Source: Chloroflexota bacterium (GTDB lineage: Bacteria; Chloroflexota; Anaerolineae; B4-G1; SLSP01). From it: a stretch of DNA of 8,164 bases. Positions 1 through 5,739 of this stretch are shown piece after piece. The notes below the pieces were generated by a model. The model worked only from the letters and a program-made list of their open reading frames with translations. It ran no database searches and was not told the origin of the DNA. The position numbers and the translations under genes were made by a program. Positions within the stretch are counted from its first letter, which is position 1. Each line of letters begins with the position of its first letter. The stretch spans positions 1 to 8,164 of the forward strand of contig JAKJAE010000104.1 in NCBI GenBank assembly GCA_022707665.1, in the 5' to 3' direction.

Positions 1-161
1 TGGGCAGAGAACGACTCTTCGCCGGTCAGTTGAAGGGCCCAGGTACGAGGGTTGGGACCCAGAGTGGGGACAACATGAAGCAAGAGAAAAAGCGTGCAAG
101 CCGAGATGGCGAGCAACAGGAGGAAGGGGAACCAGAAGCGACGCCAGGTGAGGTGGCGCAT
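1..161 (-). CDS. Membrane-anchored or secreted protein, N-terminal fragment
   Basis: Partial gene: the ATG is at 161-159 and the frame stays open for 53 codons to the left edge. The N-terminus reads MRHLTWRRFWFPFLL, a short basic stretch followed by a hydrophobic segment at about residues 9-31, so it starts with a signal anchor or signal peptide. Residues 19-22 (I-S-A-C) fit a lipobox, which would make it a lipoprotein with Cys22 as the lipidated residue. However, hydrophobic residues continue after the Cys (TLFLLLHVV), so a single membrane anchor is more likely. The start lies 12 bp after the stop of the four-cysteine protein gene on the same strand and has no clear Shine-Dalgarno sequence, which suggests translational coupling. 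The visible part after the anchor (about residues 32-53) matches no domain I recognise. Function unknown. Confidence 0.62.
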   Translation of the reverse strand, partial: MRHLTWRRFWFPFLLLLAISACTLFLLLHVVPTLGPNPRTWALQLTGEESFSA

Positions 162-173
162 GGACAGGCGCTG

Positions 174-554
174 CTACATCAGCCTGTCGGACGTGACGGG
201 AAGGGCCTCCTCCAGCATTAGGGACACCGACAGCGGCTGCTGCTTCTCGATGAAGGCCCTGACCTCCACCAGCGACTTGTCGAAGAGCTCGAGCAACGAG
301 CTGTCATCCTCCTTGTAGCCGCTGATCGTGCGCCGCGCACAGGTACAGCAGCCCAGGGAGGCACGATAGCTGTCGAGGTCACAGGTGAGGCAGCTTCCGA
401 GGCGAATCATCATCAGGCTAAAGGCCAGGACGTCCTCGTGGTTGTGGGGGAGATCACTGACGCGGCGAACCAGGTCCTGCCACTTCGGACCGCGTAGGTC
501 AGCTAGCTGTTCGATACACCGGGGCGGGAACAGGATTTCGCTATCTGGGTACAT
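174..554 (-). CDS. Small four-cysteine (CxxC...CxxC) protein of unknown function
   Basis: 126 residues, ATG at 554-552, TAG at 176-174. It is soluble, with no signal peptide or membrane segment. The core is C55-x2-C58, then after ten residues C69-C70-x-C72, with DLDSYRAS between the pairs and RRTISGYK after them. The paired cysteines look like a zinc or iron-sulfur site, with an additional Cys13. The acidic, leucine-rich stretch after it (DDSSLLELFD, about 83-92) is probably helical. I recall similar short proteins with the same CxxCDxDSYRA...GCxxCA arrangement from Chloroflexota, but I know no function for them. A promoter sits about 80-100 bp upstream (631-659), and an attenuator-like leader lies before that. 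The Shine-Dalgarno sequence is weak. The gene probably forms an operon with the membrane protein starting 12 bp downstream, so a membrane-associated role is possible but unproven. Confidence 0.75.
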   Translation of the reverse strand: MYPDSEILFPPRCIEQLADLRGPKWQDLVRRVSDLPHNHEDVLAFSLMMIRLGSCLTCDLDSYRASLGCCTCARRTISGYKEDDSSLLELFDKSLVEVRAFIEKQQPLSVSLMLEEALPVTSDRLM

Positions 555-630
555 TGCGCCTAATCAGGACAAAGAGTGCGAATCAAGCCGACAGAGCGGA
601 CGCGTCAGAAATCGGACTGAATCGGCGCGT

Positions 631-659
631 ATGATAACATAATCGAGGGGCGTTTTCAA
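631..659 (-). promoter_or_regulatory. Sigma-70-type promoter for the four-cysteine protein gene
   Basis: On the minus strand a -35 TTGAAA (659-654) and a -10 TATCAT (636-631) are separated by exactly 17 bp, and the -10 is preceded by TGT, giving an extended -10 element. Transcription would start near 624, leaving a leader of about 70 nt before the ATG at 554. It lies just beyond the terminator at 681-714, so it would restart transcription after that terminator. Confidence 0.6.
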
Positions 660-680
660 GGGTGACTGCGCGGTGACCTC

Positions 681-714
681 AAAACGGAGAGGACCCGGCT
701 AATGCCGGGTCCTC
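681..714 (-). terminator. Rho-independent terminator (minus strand), overlapping a leader ORF
   Basis: A perfect 11-bp GC-rich inverted repeat (arms 714-704 and 699-689) with a four-base ATTA loop is followed, after TCCG, by TTTT (684-681) on the minus strand. The tract of T is short and offset by four bases, so efficiency is uncertain. There is no T tract on the plus side. It lies 132 bp after the stop of the patatin-like gene and could end that transcript, the short transcript from the promoter at 803-811, or both. The 5' arm and loop contain the last codons and the stop of the 11-codon ORF at 734-699. Confidence 0.7.
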
Positions 715-734
715 CGCGTGTCTGCATAGTCCAT
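699..734 (-). CDS. Putative 11-residue leader peptide MDYADTRRTRH
   Basis: The short ORF ATG (734-732) to TAG (701-699) encodes MDYADTRRTRH. It is preceded by a perfect AGGAGG Shine-Dalgarno (746-741) at the ideal 6-nt distance, far stronger than those of most neighbouring genes. Four of its last five residues are Arg or Thr (RRTR), followed by His. Its last codons form the 5' arm of the terminator hairpin and its stop codon spans the loop, so a ribosome translating it to the end would block the terminator. This is the architecture of a transcription attenuator or ribosome-controlled antiterminator. I recognise no known leader family. It could also be a chance ORF, but the Shine-Dalgarno spacing argues for translation. 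Confidence 0.45.
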   Translation of the reverse strand: MDYADTRRTRH

Positions 735-736
735 AA

Positions 737-762
737 GCCACCTCCTGAATAGGAGATACGGC
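737..762 (-). promoter_or_regulatory. Hairpin sequestering the leader Shine-Dalgarno
   Basis: On the minus strand CTCCT (755-751) pairs perfectly with AGGAG (746-742) across an ATTC loop, and GCC (762-760) can pair with GGC (739-737) to extend the stem past an internal loop. The 3' arm is the Shine-Dalgarno of the 11-codon ORF, so folding would hide it. The stem is short, so it may modulate initiation rather than abolish it. Confidence 0.4.
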
Positions 763-802
763 ACCAGAAAGTGCGCGCCCATCTGAGGAACCGTCCATAG
801 TC

Positions 803-811
803 ATTATAGCA
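803..811 (-). promoter_or_regulatory. Extended -10 promoter for the leader/small transcript
   Basis: The minus strand carries TGC-TATAAT (811-803), a consensus -10 with the TGn extension that allows initiation without a good -35. A TTGACA (821-816) also occurs but only 7 bp upstream, too close to act as its -35, and the hexamer 17 bp upstream is poor (GCGTAA). Start would be near 796, giving a transcript of about 115 nt if it stops at the terminator. Confidence 0.45.
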
Positions 812-845
812 CGGCTGTCAAGGCCTTACGCACGGAACTCGTGGG

Positions 846-1775
846 TTATTCGGGAGCTGACGTTGCCTGAATGCTCATCGCCCAGTCGAGATCATCGTTG
901 ACGATCTTGTGGCCCAACTGGTTGCCATAGGCTGTGAGCTCGGGGATAGCAGCCGGATCGTCCATCGGGATGGGGCGGCGCAGGTCGACCTGAAAGCGGC
1001 GGAAGTCAAGGTCGGTGAAGAACGTGTCCACGAGGTGGACCTGTTGGTCGGCAGCCGAGGCCATGAAGGCGCCCAGCAAGGGCGAGATCCATTGCCAGGC
1101 CTGCCATTGGAGCACCTTCTGGACGTCGTGCGCGTGGGGGTCGCGTCCGGTGCCGAGGCTGATGAGCGTTGTCTCGGCAGGGTCCCAGCCGAGGCAGTAC
1201 TTGATCTCATAGGCGGCGACGTAGCAGGGGTTGGCATAGGAGCCCACGCCGCCATCGACATAGCGTCCCTCGACGACCGGGAAATAGGTGGGGACGGCAC
1301 TGGAGGCGAGCACCGCCTTGACGACGGGCCAGAGCGCATACTCCGACTTCCACGGCTTGATGAAGCAGGTCTTGTTTTGCATTAGGTCGAACGCCGTGAT
1401 CACCACATCGATGCGCGGCGTGGAGGACCAGAGGTCCCCCATCGTGAGCGCGCCGAGGTTCTTCCGGAGCGCCTGCTCCAGCGGGCCGGAGGGATAGCGG
1501 TAGCGGAGGAGGGGCCAGAGGCGACTGCGCAGCGTCTTGCGGAAGACGACATTGCCGAGCTGGGTATAGAGCGCGTGCATCTCCTCGCCGGTGAGGCCGA
1601 CGGCGATGCCTGCAGAGATGATGGAGCCCGTGGAGGTGCCGGCGGCAAGCTGGAAGATGTCCGGCGCGCCCCGTCCGAGGTAATCCTCGAGGACGGCGAG
1701 CGCGCGGGCCACCATGACGCCCTTGATGCCTCCGCCGTCGATGGCAATGGCGACGTGCTTGCGGAACGGTTTCAT
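846..1775 (-). CDS. Patatin-like phospholipase / acyl hydrolase
   Basis: 309 residues from the ATG at 1775-1773, chosen because AGGAG lies 7 nt upstream and the protein then begins MKPFRKHVAIAIDGGG as family members do; a start at 1811 would add 12 residues without a ribosome site. Patatin-family landmarks are all present: the oxyanion-hole loop DGGGIKG (13-19), the nucleophile elbow GTSTG (46-50, Ser48) and the DGG motif with catalytic Asp174 (174-176). Such enzymes use a Ser-Asp dyad to hydrolyse acyl esters of phospholipids or other lipids. There is no signal peptide or membrane segment, so a cytoplasmic or membrane-peripheral enzyme is expected. The length is normal for a single-domain bacterial patatin. 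It is flanked by a tRNA upstream and an attenuator-like region downstream, so it is probably monocistronic. The substrate cannot be inferred from context. Confidence 0.93.
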   Translation of the reverse strand: MKPFRKHVAIAIDGGGIKGVMVARALAVLEDYLGRGAPDIFQLAAGTSTGSIISAGIAVGLTGEEMHALYTQLGNVVFRKTLRSRLWPLLRYRYPSGPLEQALRKNLGALTMGDLWSSTPRIDVVITAFDLMQNKTCFIKPWKSEYALWPVVKAVLASSAVPTYFPVVEGRYVDGGVGSYANPCYVAAYEIKYCLGWDPAETTLISLGTGRDPHAHDVQKVLQWQAWQWISPLLGAFMASAADQQVHLVDTFFTDLDFRRFQVDLRRPIPMDDPAAIPELTAYGNQLGHKIVNDDLDWAMSIQATSAPE

Positions 1776-1822
1776 CGTGAGTCTCCTGCTGCGTGCGTGG
1801 ACACCGCTCAACCTACGTCACT

Positions 1823-1851
1823 ATCGTAGCACCACCTGGAGACAACTGCAA
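1823..1851 (-). promoter_or_regulatory. Candidate promoter for the patatin-like gene
   Basis: On the minus strand TTGCAG (1851-1846) and TACGAT (1828-1823) are 17 bp apart, and the -10 is preceded by TGC (extended -10). Start would be near 1816, about 40 nt before the ATG at 1775. Both hexamers are imperfect. I see no clear terminator between the tRNA end (1920) and this site, so read-through from the tRNA is also possible. Confidence 0.45.
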
Positions 1852-1919
1852 ATGCTCGTGATATGACGGAAGCTTGTTGTACCGAATAGGGGAATGCGCT
1901 TGCTGGGGAAGAATGTGTG

Positions 1920-1994
1920 TCGGGGCGGTCGGATTTGAACCGACGGCCTCACGGACCCAAACCGTGCGCGCTAACCAAACTGCGCTACGCCCCG
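1920..1994 (-). tRNA. tRNA-Pro, anticodon UGG
   Basis: A complete 75-nt cloverleaf on the minus strand: acceptor arms CGGGGCG/CGCCCCG (7 bp), D arm GCGC/GCGC with loop AGTTTGGTTA, anticodon arm CACGG/CCGTG with loop TTTGGGT giving anticodon TGG, variable loop AGGCC, T arm GTCGG/CCGAC with loop TTCAAAT, and discriminator A at 1920. The 3' CCA is not encoded (CAC follows), so it must be added by the CCA-adding enzyme. It should read proline codons CCA/CCG and, with wobble, others. It has its own promoter at 2006-2033. Confidence 0.97.
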
Positions 1995-2005
1995 AACTAG
2001 GGTCA

Positions 2006-2033
2006 GTTATACCCGCAATCGGGGTTTCGTCAA
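2006..2033 (-). promoter_or_regulatory. Promoter of tRNA-Pro, overlapping the upstream stop codon
   Basis: On the minus strand TTGACG (2033-2028) and TATAAC (2011-2006) are separated by 16 bp, the best -35/-10 pair near the tRNA. The predicted start near 1999 is about five bases before the mature 5' end. The TGA stop of the preceding protein gene (2032-2030) lies inside the -35 hexamer. Confidence 0.65.
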
Positions 2034-3859
2034 GGTGCCCAGGCAAGGCGCTGGTTTTCCCAGCCCGGCATCGACCCCCCGAGATCGAGCACGCGCTGAA
2101 CCTCGCGTGTGGCGAAGTCCATCACGTAGAGCGCCCAGGTGCCGCCGCGGTTGCTCACGAACGCGATCTTGCCGCCATCCGGTGACCAGGCGGGCAGGCC
2201 CTCGTCCGAAGCATCGGTGGTGAGCTGCTGGACGCCACCCTGGGGACTCAACAGGAAGAGGTCCCAGTTGCCGGTGACGTTGCCCATGTAGGCCATCATG
2301 TTGCCGTCGGGCGACCACGTCACCGCGCCATCGCTCTCGCTTCCCGTGAGCCGACCACCCGGCACACCGTCGTCGGGGTTGTCAACGATGATGCCGCACT
2401 GACCCTGATCGTCACAGCCGGTGTAGGCGAGGAGGCCGGACCGACCCCACGCTGGCGCCCACCCGGAGGCCAGCCGGATCGGCTCGCCATTGCCCACGGT
2501 CACGGCGATCGTGACTGCCCACGTGCCATCGGCTTCGGGCACTGCGTAGGCGATGCGCTGCGAATCGGGCGAGAGCGTGGGCCACGCCTGTTGGGCCGGG
2601 GTCTGTAGCTCCAGCGGGACACCCTCTTCGGGAAGGATGAGGCGCAGCGAGCCCGAGAGCCGGTCACGGTAGACCAAGCGTCCGGTCCCCCACTCCCAGG
2701 AGGGGTGGTCGGCGCTGCCGGCAATGCGGATGATCCGGCCATCTGCGTAGAGCGCGAAGAGGTCGTAGGCGCCGGTGGCACTGTTGTAGACCGGGTAAGC
2801 CAACCGTCCTGTCGTGAAGCCCGCGATGGGCTGCGGGGTCAGCAGGGGATTGGTTCCACTGATGGGAACCGGGGTGGCGATGAGACACGTCTGGGCAGCG
2901 CTCGCCCGGGACGTCTCGACGGAGGCATCGACGAACATCCGCAGAGCCTGGGTGTACTGGATCTCGGCAGGGCACATTTCGCCGCGACCGGCAAAGTAAT
3001 CCCCCGCCTCGACGTACGCGCGGTAGAGACGCTGGGTGACGTCTTTGAAGTCTGGTGCCGTGGCATATAGGGCCTCGAACTGCGCGATGCAGAGCTCCCA
3101 GTCGACGCCCCAGTAGCTGAGGGCGTCGAGGTACTTGGCGGCGAGGTTGCGCTCGGCAACGACGTCGGCATCGAGCGGGCGCAGGGCGATGGCCTGATCC
3201 AGGTAGGAGATGCCGGTCTCGAGTCGGTCCTCTGCCAGGAAGGCCTGGCCCGCCCGGTAGAGGCTGTCGAAGAGCATCCCTTCCACGACTTCCTGTTCCA
3301 AGGTGGGGTCGAGCGAGCGAAGCTGCGTCAGCGTTCGGGCCGTCGCCACCCAGTCCTCGGCGGTGTAGGACGCCTGCGCCTGTTCCAGAAGCTGATCGGC
3401 AAGGGACTGCGCGGCTTCGAGGGTTGGGGTGGGTTTGACCTCGAGACGGATGCGGGCCTCGTTGAGGCCCTGCTGGGCGAGCGCATGCTCTGGCTCGAGT
3501 TGGAGGACGTACTGGAATTCCGCGGAGGCCCGCTCGTAGCGGCCCTCGTTGAGGGCGACGAGACCGGCCTGGTAGTGTTCCTCCAGAACGGCCTCTCTGC
3601 GGGTGGCGCGGTCGCGCTCGCCCACGTAGATCCCTACGTAGGCTGCGGCGGCAAGGGTACCCACGAAGAAGACGACGGCTAGCAGGCCGATGAGCAGCCT
3701 CGTCCACAGGCGACGAGGGCTCACCCGGGAGGGCGACGCGGTCCGCCGTGCGCTACGGCGCCGGCGCTTTCTATCGTCCTGAACGAGGGTCGCCCCACAG
3801 TGGGGGCAGACGATCGTTGCCCCATTCAGGGCCTCGCCACACTTCGGGCACTGATCCAT
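2030..3859 (-). CDS. Zinc-ribbon, membrane-anchored TPR and TolB-like beta-propeller protein
   Basis: 609 residues. The N-terminus is a zinc ribbon, C4-x2-C7 and C18-x2-C21, followed by a very basic linker (RKRRRRSARR, about 30-39) and one membrane segment (about 55-79). By the positive-inside rule the ribbon is cytoplasmic and the rest outside. Residues about 90-300 are TPR-like helical repeats (for example YQAGLVALNEGRYERASAEF and GISYLDQAIALRPLDADVV). A Pro/Thr linker leads to a C-terminal beta-propeller (about 345-609) with PD40/TolB repeats such as TLSPDSQRIAYAV, TWSPDGNMMAYM and AWSPDGGKIAFVSN. Known TPR and propeller domains mediate protein contacts; no catalytic motif is visible. The ATG at 3859 is 6 bp after the kinase stop with a weak ribosome site, so translation is probably coupled. 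The architecture suggests an envelope scaffold or sensor, but the actual role is unknown. Confidence 0.9.
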   Translation of the reverse strand: MDQCPKCGEALNGATIVCPHCGATLVQDDRKRRRRSARRTASPSRVSPRRLWTRLLIGLLAVVFFVGTLAAAAYVGIYVGERDRATRREAVLEEHYQAGLVALNEGRYERASAEFQYVLQLEPEHALAQQGLNEARIRLEVKPTPTLEAAQSLADQLLEQAQASYTAEDWVATARTLTQLRSLDPTLEQEVVEGMLFDSLYRAGQAFLAEDRLETGISYLDQAIALRPLDADVVAERNLAAKYLDALSYWGVDWELCIAQFEALYATAPDFKDVTQRLYRAYVEAGDYFAGRGEMCPAEIQYTQALRMFVDASVETSRASAAQTCLIATPVPISGTNPLLTPQPIAGFTTGRLAYPVYNSATGAYDLFALYADGRIIRIAGSADHPSWEWGTGRLVYRDRLSGSLRLILPEEGVPLELQTPAQQAWPTLSPDSQRIAYAVPEADGTWAVTIAVTVGNGEPIRLASGWAPAWGRSGLLAYTGCDDQGQCGIIVDNPDDGVPGGRLTGSESDGAVTWSPDGNMMAYMGNVTGNWDLFLLSPQGGVQQLTTDASDEGLPAWSPDGGKIAFVSNRGGTWALYVMDFATREVQRVLDLGGSMPGWENQRLAWAP

Positions 3860-3865
3860 AGAGGG

Positions 3866-5584
3866 TCAGTCCCAGTGGAATTCGTCGAGCGCCAGTCCGC
3901 CGACAAACTCGCGCAAGATGGAGTTCTCGGGCACGAGCGCCGGATCGAGCGGTTGGAACCACTCCAGGAACTTGAGCAGTCGCTTGGCCTCGACGGCCTG
4001 GCGCGAGTCCTGGTCGACCTGAAGGAGCAACGGCTCTGCCAGGGGCTTGAGAACAGCCAGCTCGTAGACCAGGGCTGAGTTGAACATCACGTCGGCGTAT
4101 TCCTGATAGGGGAAGATGTGCAGCTTCTCGCCGCGCCGGACGCTCTCCCAGCGGCGGAGCGTGTCGGTGGCTGAGTATCCCCGCGTGCGTGCATCGCGCG
4201 TGATGCGCCGGATGAGGCGTGAGTCCGTGGTGGGCACGCGGTTGTGGCGGTCGAGGTTGAGCTGGGTGAGCGCTGAGGCGTAGATGCGGAAGATGCTGGC
4301 ATCCGGCAGCGCATAGACCAGGCGCGGGTTGAGACCGTGAATCCCCTCGACGATGATGACACGATCCTTGGGGAGTTGGACGACCCTTCCGGTCTCACGC
4401 TGACCGGTTCTGAAATTGAAGCGTGGCATCTGGACCGCTTCGCCGTCCAGGAGGGCTTTGAGCTGGGTGTTGAACAGCGCCAGGTCGAGCGCTTCGAGCG
4501 CTTCGAAGTCGTACTCACCGGAGGCGTCCCTTGGGGTGTCCTCGCGGTTGACGAAGTAGTTATCAAGCTCCAGCGCGAAGGGACGGATGCCGTGCGCCAG
4601 CAACTGCACGGCGAGGCGCTTGGAGAACGTGGTCTTGCCCGACGATGAAGGGCCGGCGATCAGGACCACGCGCACGCGCTCGTTGCGATTGGCAATCTGC
4701 CCGGCGATATCGGCAATGCCCTGTTCGTGCAGGGCTTCCGAGACCAGAATGACCTCGCGGGCACGACTGTTGGTAATCGCCCGGTTCAGGCCTCCGACGT
4801 TCTCGATGCCCAGCCGGCGCAGCCAATTCCCATACTCGCGAAAGACGTGCTTCAGCTGCGGGTAGCGAGTGGGCTCCTGGAGCGTCGAGGGTTCGATGCG
4901 GCGGGGGTACTGGAGTACGAAGCCCTCTTCCCAACGCAGCAGACCGAATACCTTGAGGTAGCCGGTTGAGGGCACCATATAGCCGTGGAAGTAGTCGCGG
5001 TAGCCGTCAAGGTTGTACAGGCGCACCGATGCCTTGCACCGACGGTCGCGTCCTTCAAACAGGGTAACCTTGTCGGGTTGGCCGTGGCGCTGGAAGACCT
5101 CGAGGGCGGCATCAAGCGGCACGTTGTCCTCGCGGAGAATCGGGAGATCAGCCGCGACGAGGTGACGCATCTCGGAAGCTAGCCGGCTGAGCTCCTCGTC
5201 GGTGAAGGGTGCGCGGTCGCTAACCTCGCAGAAGTACCCACCAAATGGGAGCGAGTGGTCGACGTAGATCTGGGCTTCCGGGAAGATGCGGTGCGCAGCC
5301 GCGACCATCAGGAAGGTGAGGGAGCGGCGGTAGATGCGCTCGCCATCGGATTGGGAGAGGTCGATGGGCTCTACGGTTGCATCGCGGGCAATCGGATAGG
5401 TCAGTTCACGGAGCTTGCCATCGACGAGCGCTGCGATGATCGGCACCTCGGGTTGAGGAAGGGCGACGCTCAGGAATGCACCGACGGTGGTACCGATGGG
5501 GCCCTCCAACGTCCTGGCGTCGGGTAGGGTGATCTGGACTGTGCCCCGAGGCTTGCTCGGGCGTACATTTTTTTCTTGTGTCAT
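3866..5584 (-). CDS. TGS-domain nucleoside kinase (uridine kinase / phosphoribulokinase fold)
   Basis: 572 residues from the ATG at 5584-5582 (MTQEKNVRP); the GTG at 5698 is rejected because a good promoter lies inside that extension. Domain order: TGS domain (about 14-75), a region resembling the second N-terminal domain of threonyl-tRNA synthetase (about 85-260, including HRIFPEAQIYVDHS), then a P-loop kinase domain (about 300-500). Kinase motifs: Walker A GPSSSGKT (311-318), LDNYF (340-344), YDFEALEALD (358-367), PRFNF (387-391) and IIVEGIHGLN (410-419, Walker B-like). The family is usually annotated as nucleoside or uridine kinase: NTP-dependent phosphorylation of a nucleoside in salvage; the exact substrate is not deducible. 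The synthetase-like part lacks the HxxxH editing histidines, so it probably does not edit tRNA. Cytoplasmic. It is the first gene of the leftward unit. Confidence 0.92.
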   Translation of the reverse strand: MTQEKNVRPSKPRGTVQITLPDARTLEGPIGTTVGAFLSVALPQPEVPIIAALVDGKLRELTYPIARDATVEPIDLSQSDGERIYRRSLTFLMVAAAHRIFPEAQIYVDHSLPFGGYFCEVSDRAPFTDEELSRLASEMRHLVAADLPILREDNVPLDAALEVFQRHGQPDKVTLFEGRDRRCKASVRLYNLDGYRDYFHGYMVPSTGYLKVFGLLRWEEGFVLQYPRRIEPSTLQEPTRYPQLKHVFREYGNWLRRLGIENVGGLNRAITNSRAREVILVSEALHEQGIADIAGQIANRNERVRVVLIAGPSSSGKTTFSKRLAVQLLAHGIRPFALELDNYFVNREDTPRDASGEYDFEALEALDLALFNTQLKALLDGEAVQMPRFNFRTGQRETGRVVQLPKDRVIIVEGIHGLNPRLVYALPDASIFRIYASALTQLNLDRHNRVPTTDSRLIRRITRDARTRGYSATDTLRRWESVRRGEKLHIFPYQEYADVMFNSALVYELAVLKPLAEPLLLQVDQDSRQAVEAKRLLKFLEWFQPLDPALVPENSILREFVGGLALDEFHWD

Positions 5585-5626
5585 GCTATTCTCTTGCACA
5601 TCTGTTGTATAGGGATAACGCAGGTC

Positions 5627-5654
5627 AGTATACCGTCTTCGAAGTGGATGTAAA
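5627..5654 (-). promoter_or_regulatory. Candidate promoter for the leftward kinase operon
   Basis: On the minus strand TTTACA (5654-5649) and TATACT (5632-5627) are separated by 16 bp. Start would be near 5620, about 36 nt before the kinase ATG at 5584, with AAGAGA as a weak ribosome site. It lies back to back with the candidate hydrogenase promoter. Confidence 0.5.
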
Positions 5655-5667
5655 GCCAACGGCATGC

Positions 5668-5695
5668 TTGCAGATTCAGGGTGCGACGCTACACT
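5668..5695 (+). promoter_or_regulatory. Candidate promoter for the hydrogenase genes
   Basis: TTGCAG (5668-5673) and TACACT (5690-5695) are separated by 16 bp, placing a start near 5702 and a leader of about 38 nt. Matches to consensus are modest (3/6 and 4/6). I see no obvious operator repeat apart from the GCATGC palindrome at 5663-5668. Control by an alternative factor cannot be excluded. Confidence 0.33.
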
Positions 5696-5739
5696 CACGG
5701 TCGGCGGTGCACGATAGCCCTCGCGAAAGGGGAGATCCT

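Noticed and set aside
816..821. TTGACA as the -35 of the TATAAT at 803-808
   Set aside because: Only 7 bp separate them, so they cannot act as one sigma-70 promoter; the TGC extension of the -10 is the more plausible reason for activity.
909..1385. A 158-codon open frame on the plus strand opposite the patatin-like gene
   Set aside because: Antisense shadow of a gene with all catalytic motifs; no supporting signals.
1776..1919. A terminator for tRNA-Pro or an RNA element between the tRNA and the patatin-like gene
   Set aside because: I find no convincing stem followed by T residues and no riboswitch-like structure there, only the candidate promoter.
1874..2185. Open frame on the plus strand giving the VGFEPTASRTQT peptide
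   Set aside because: This well-known false protein comes from translating the complement of a tRNA; the cloverleaf of tRNA-Pro explains it.
2664..3707. A 347-codon open frame on the minus strand inside the TPR/propeller gene
   Set aside because: Different frame of the same strand within a gene with clear domains; extreme Arg/Pro content and no motif.
5562..5584. A7 run in codons 4-6 of the kinase as a possible slippage site
   Set aside because: It is a simple Lys/Asn codon run near the start; there is no downstream stimulatory structure or alternative-frame product, so programmed frameshifting is unsupported.
5578..5739. A 54-codon upstream extension of the hydrogenase small subunit from GTG 5578
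   Set aside because: It would overlap the divergent kinase start and both promoters, and has no ribosome site; ATG 5740 has a strong one and gives the N-terminus expected of the family.
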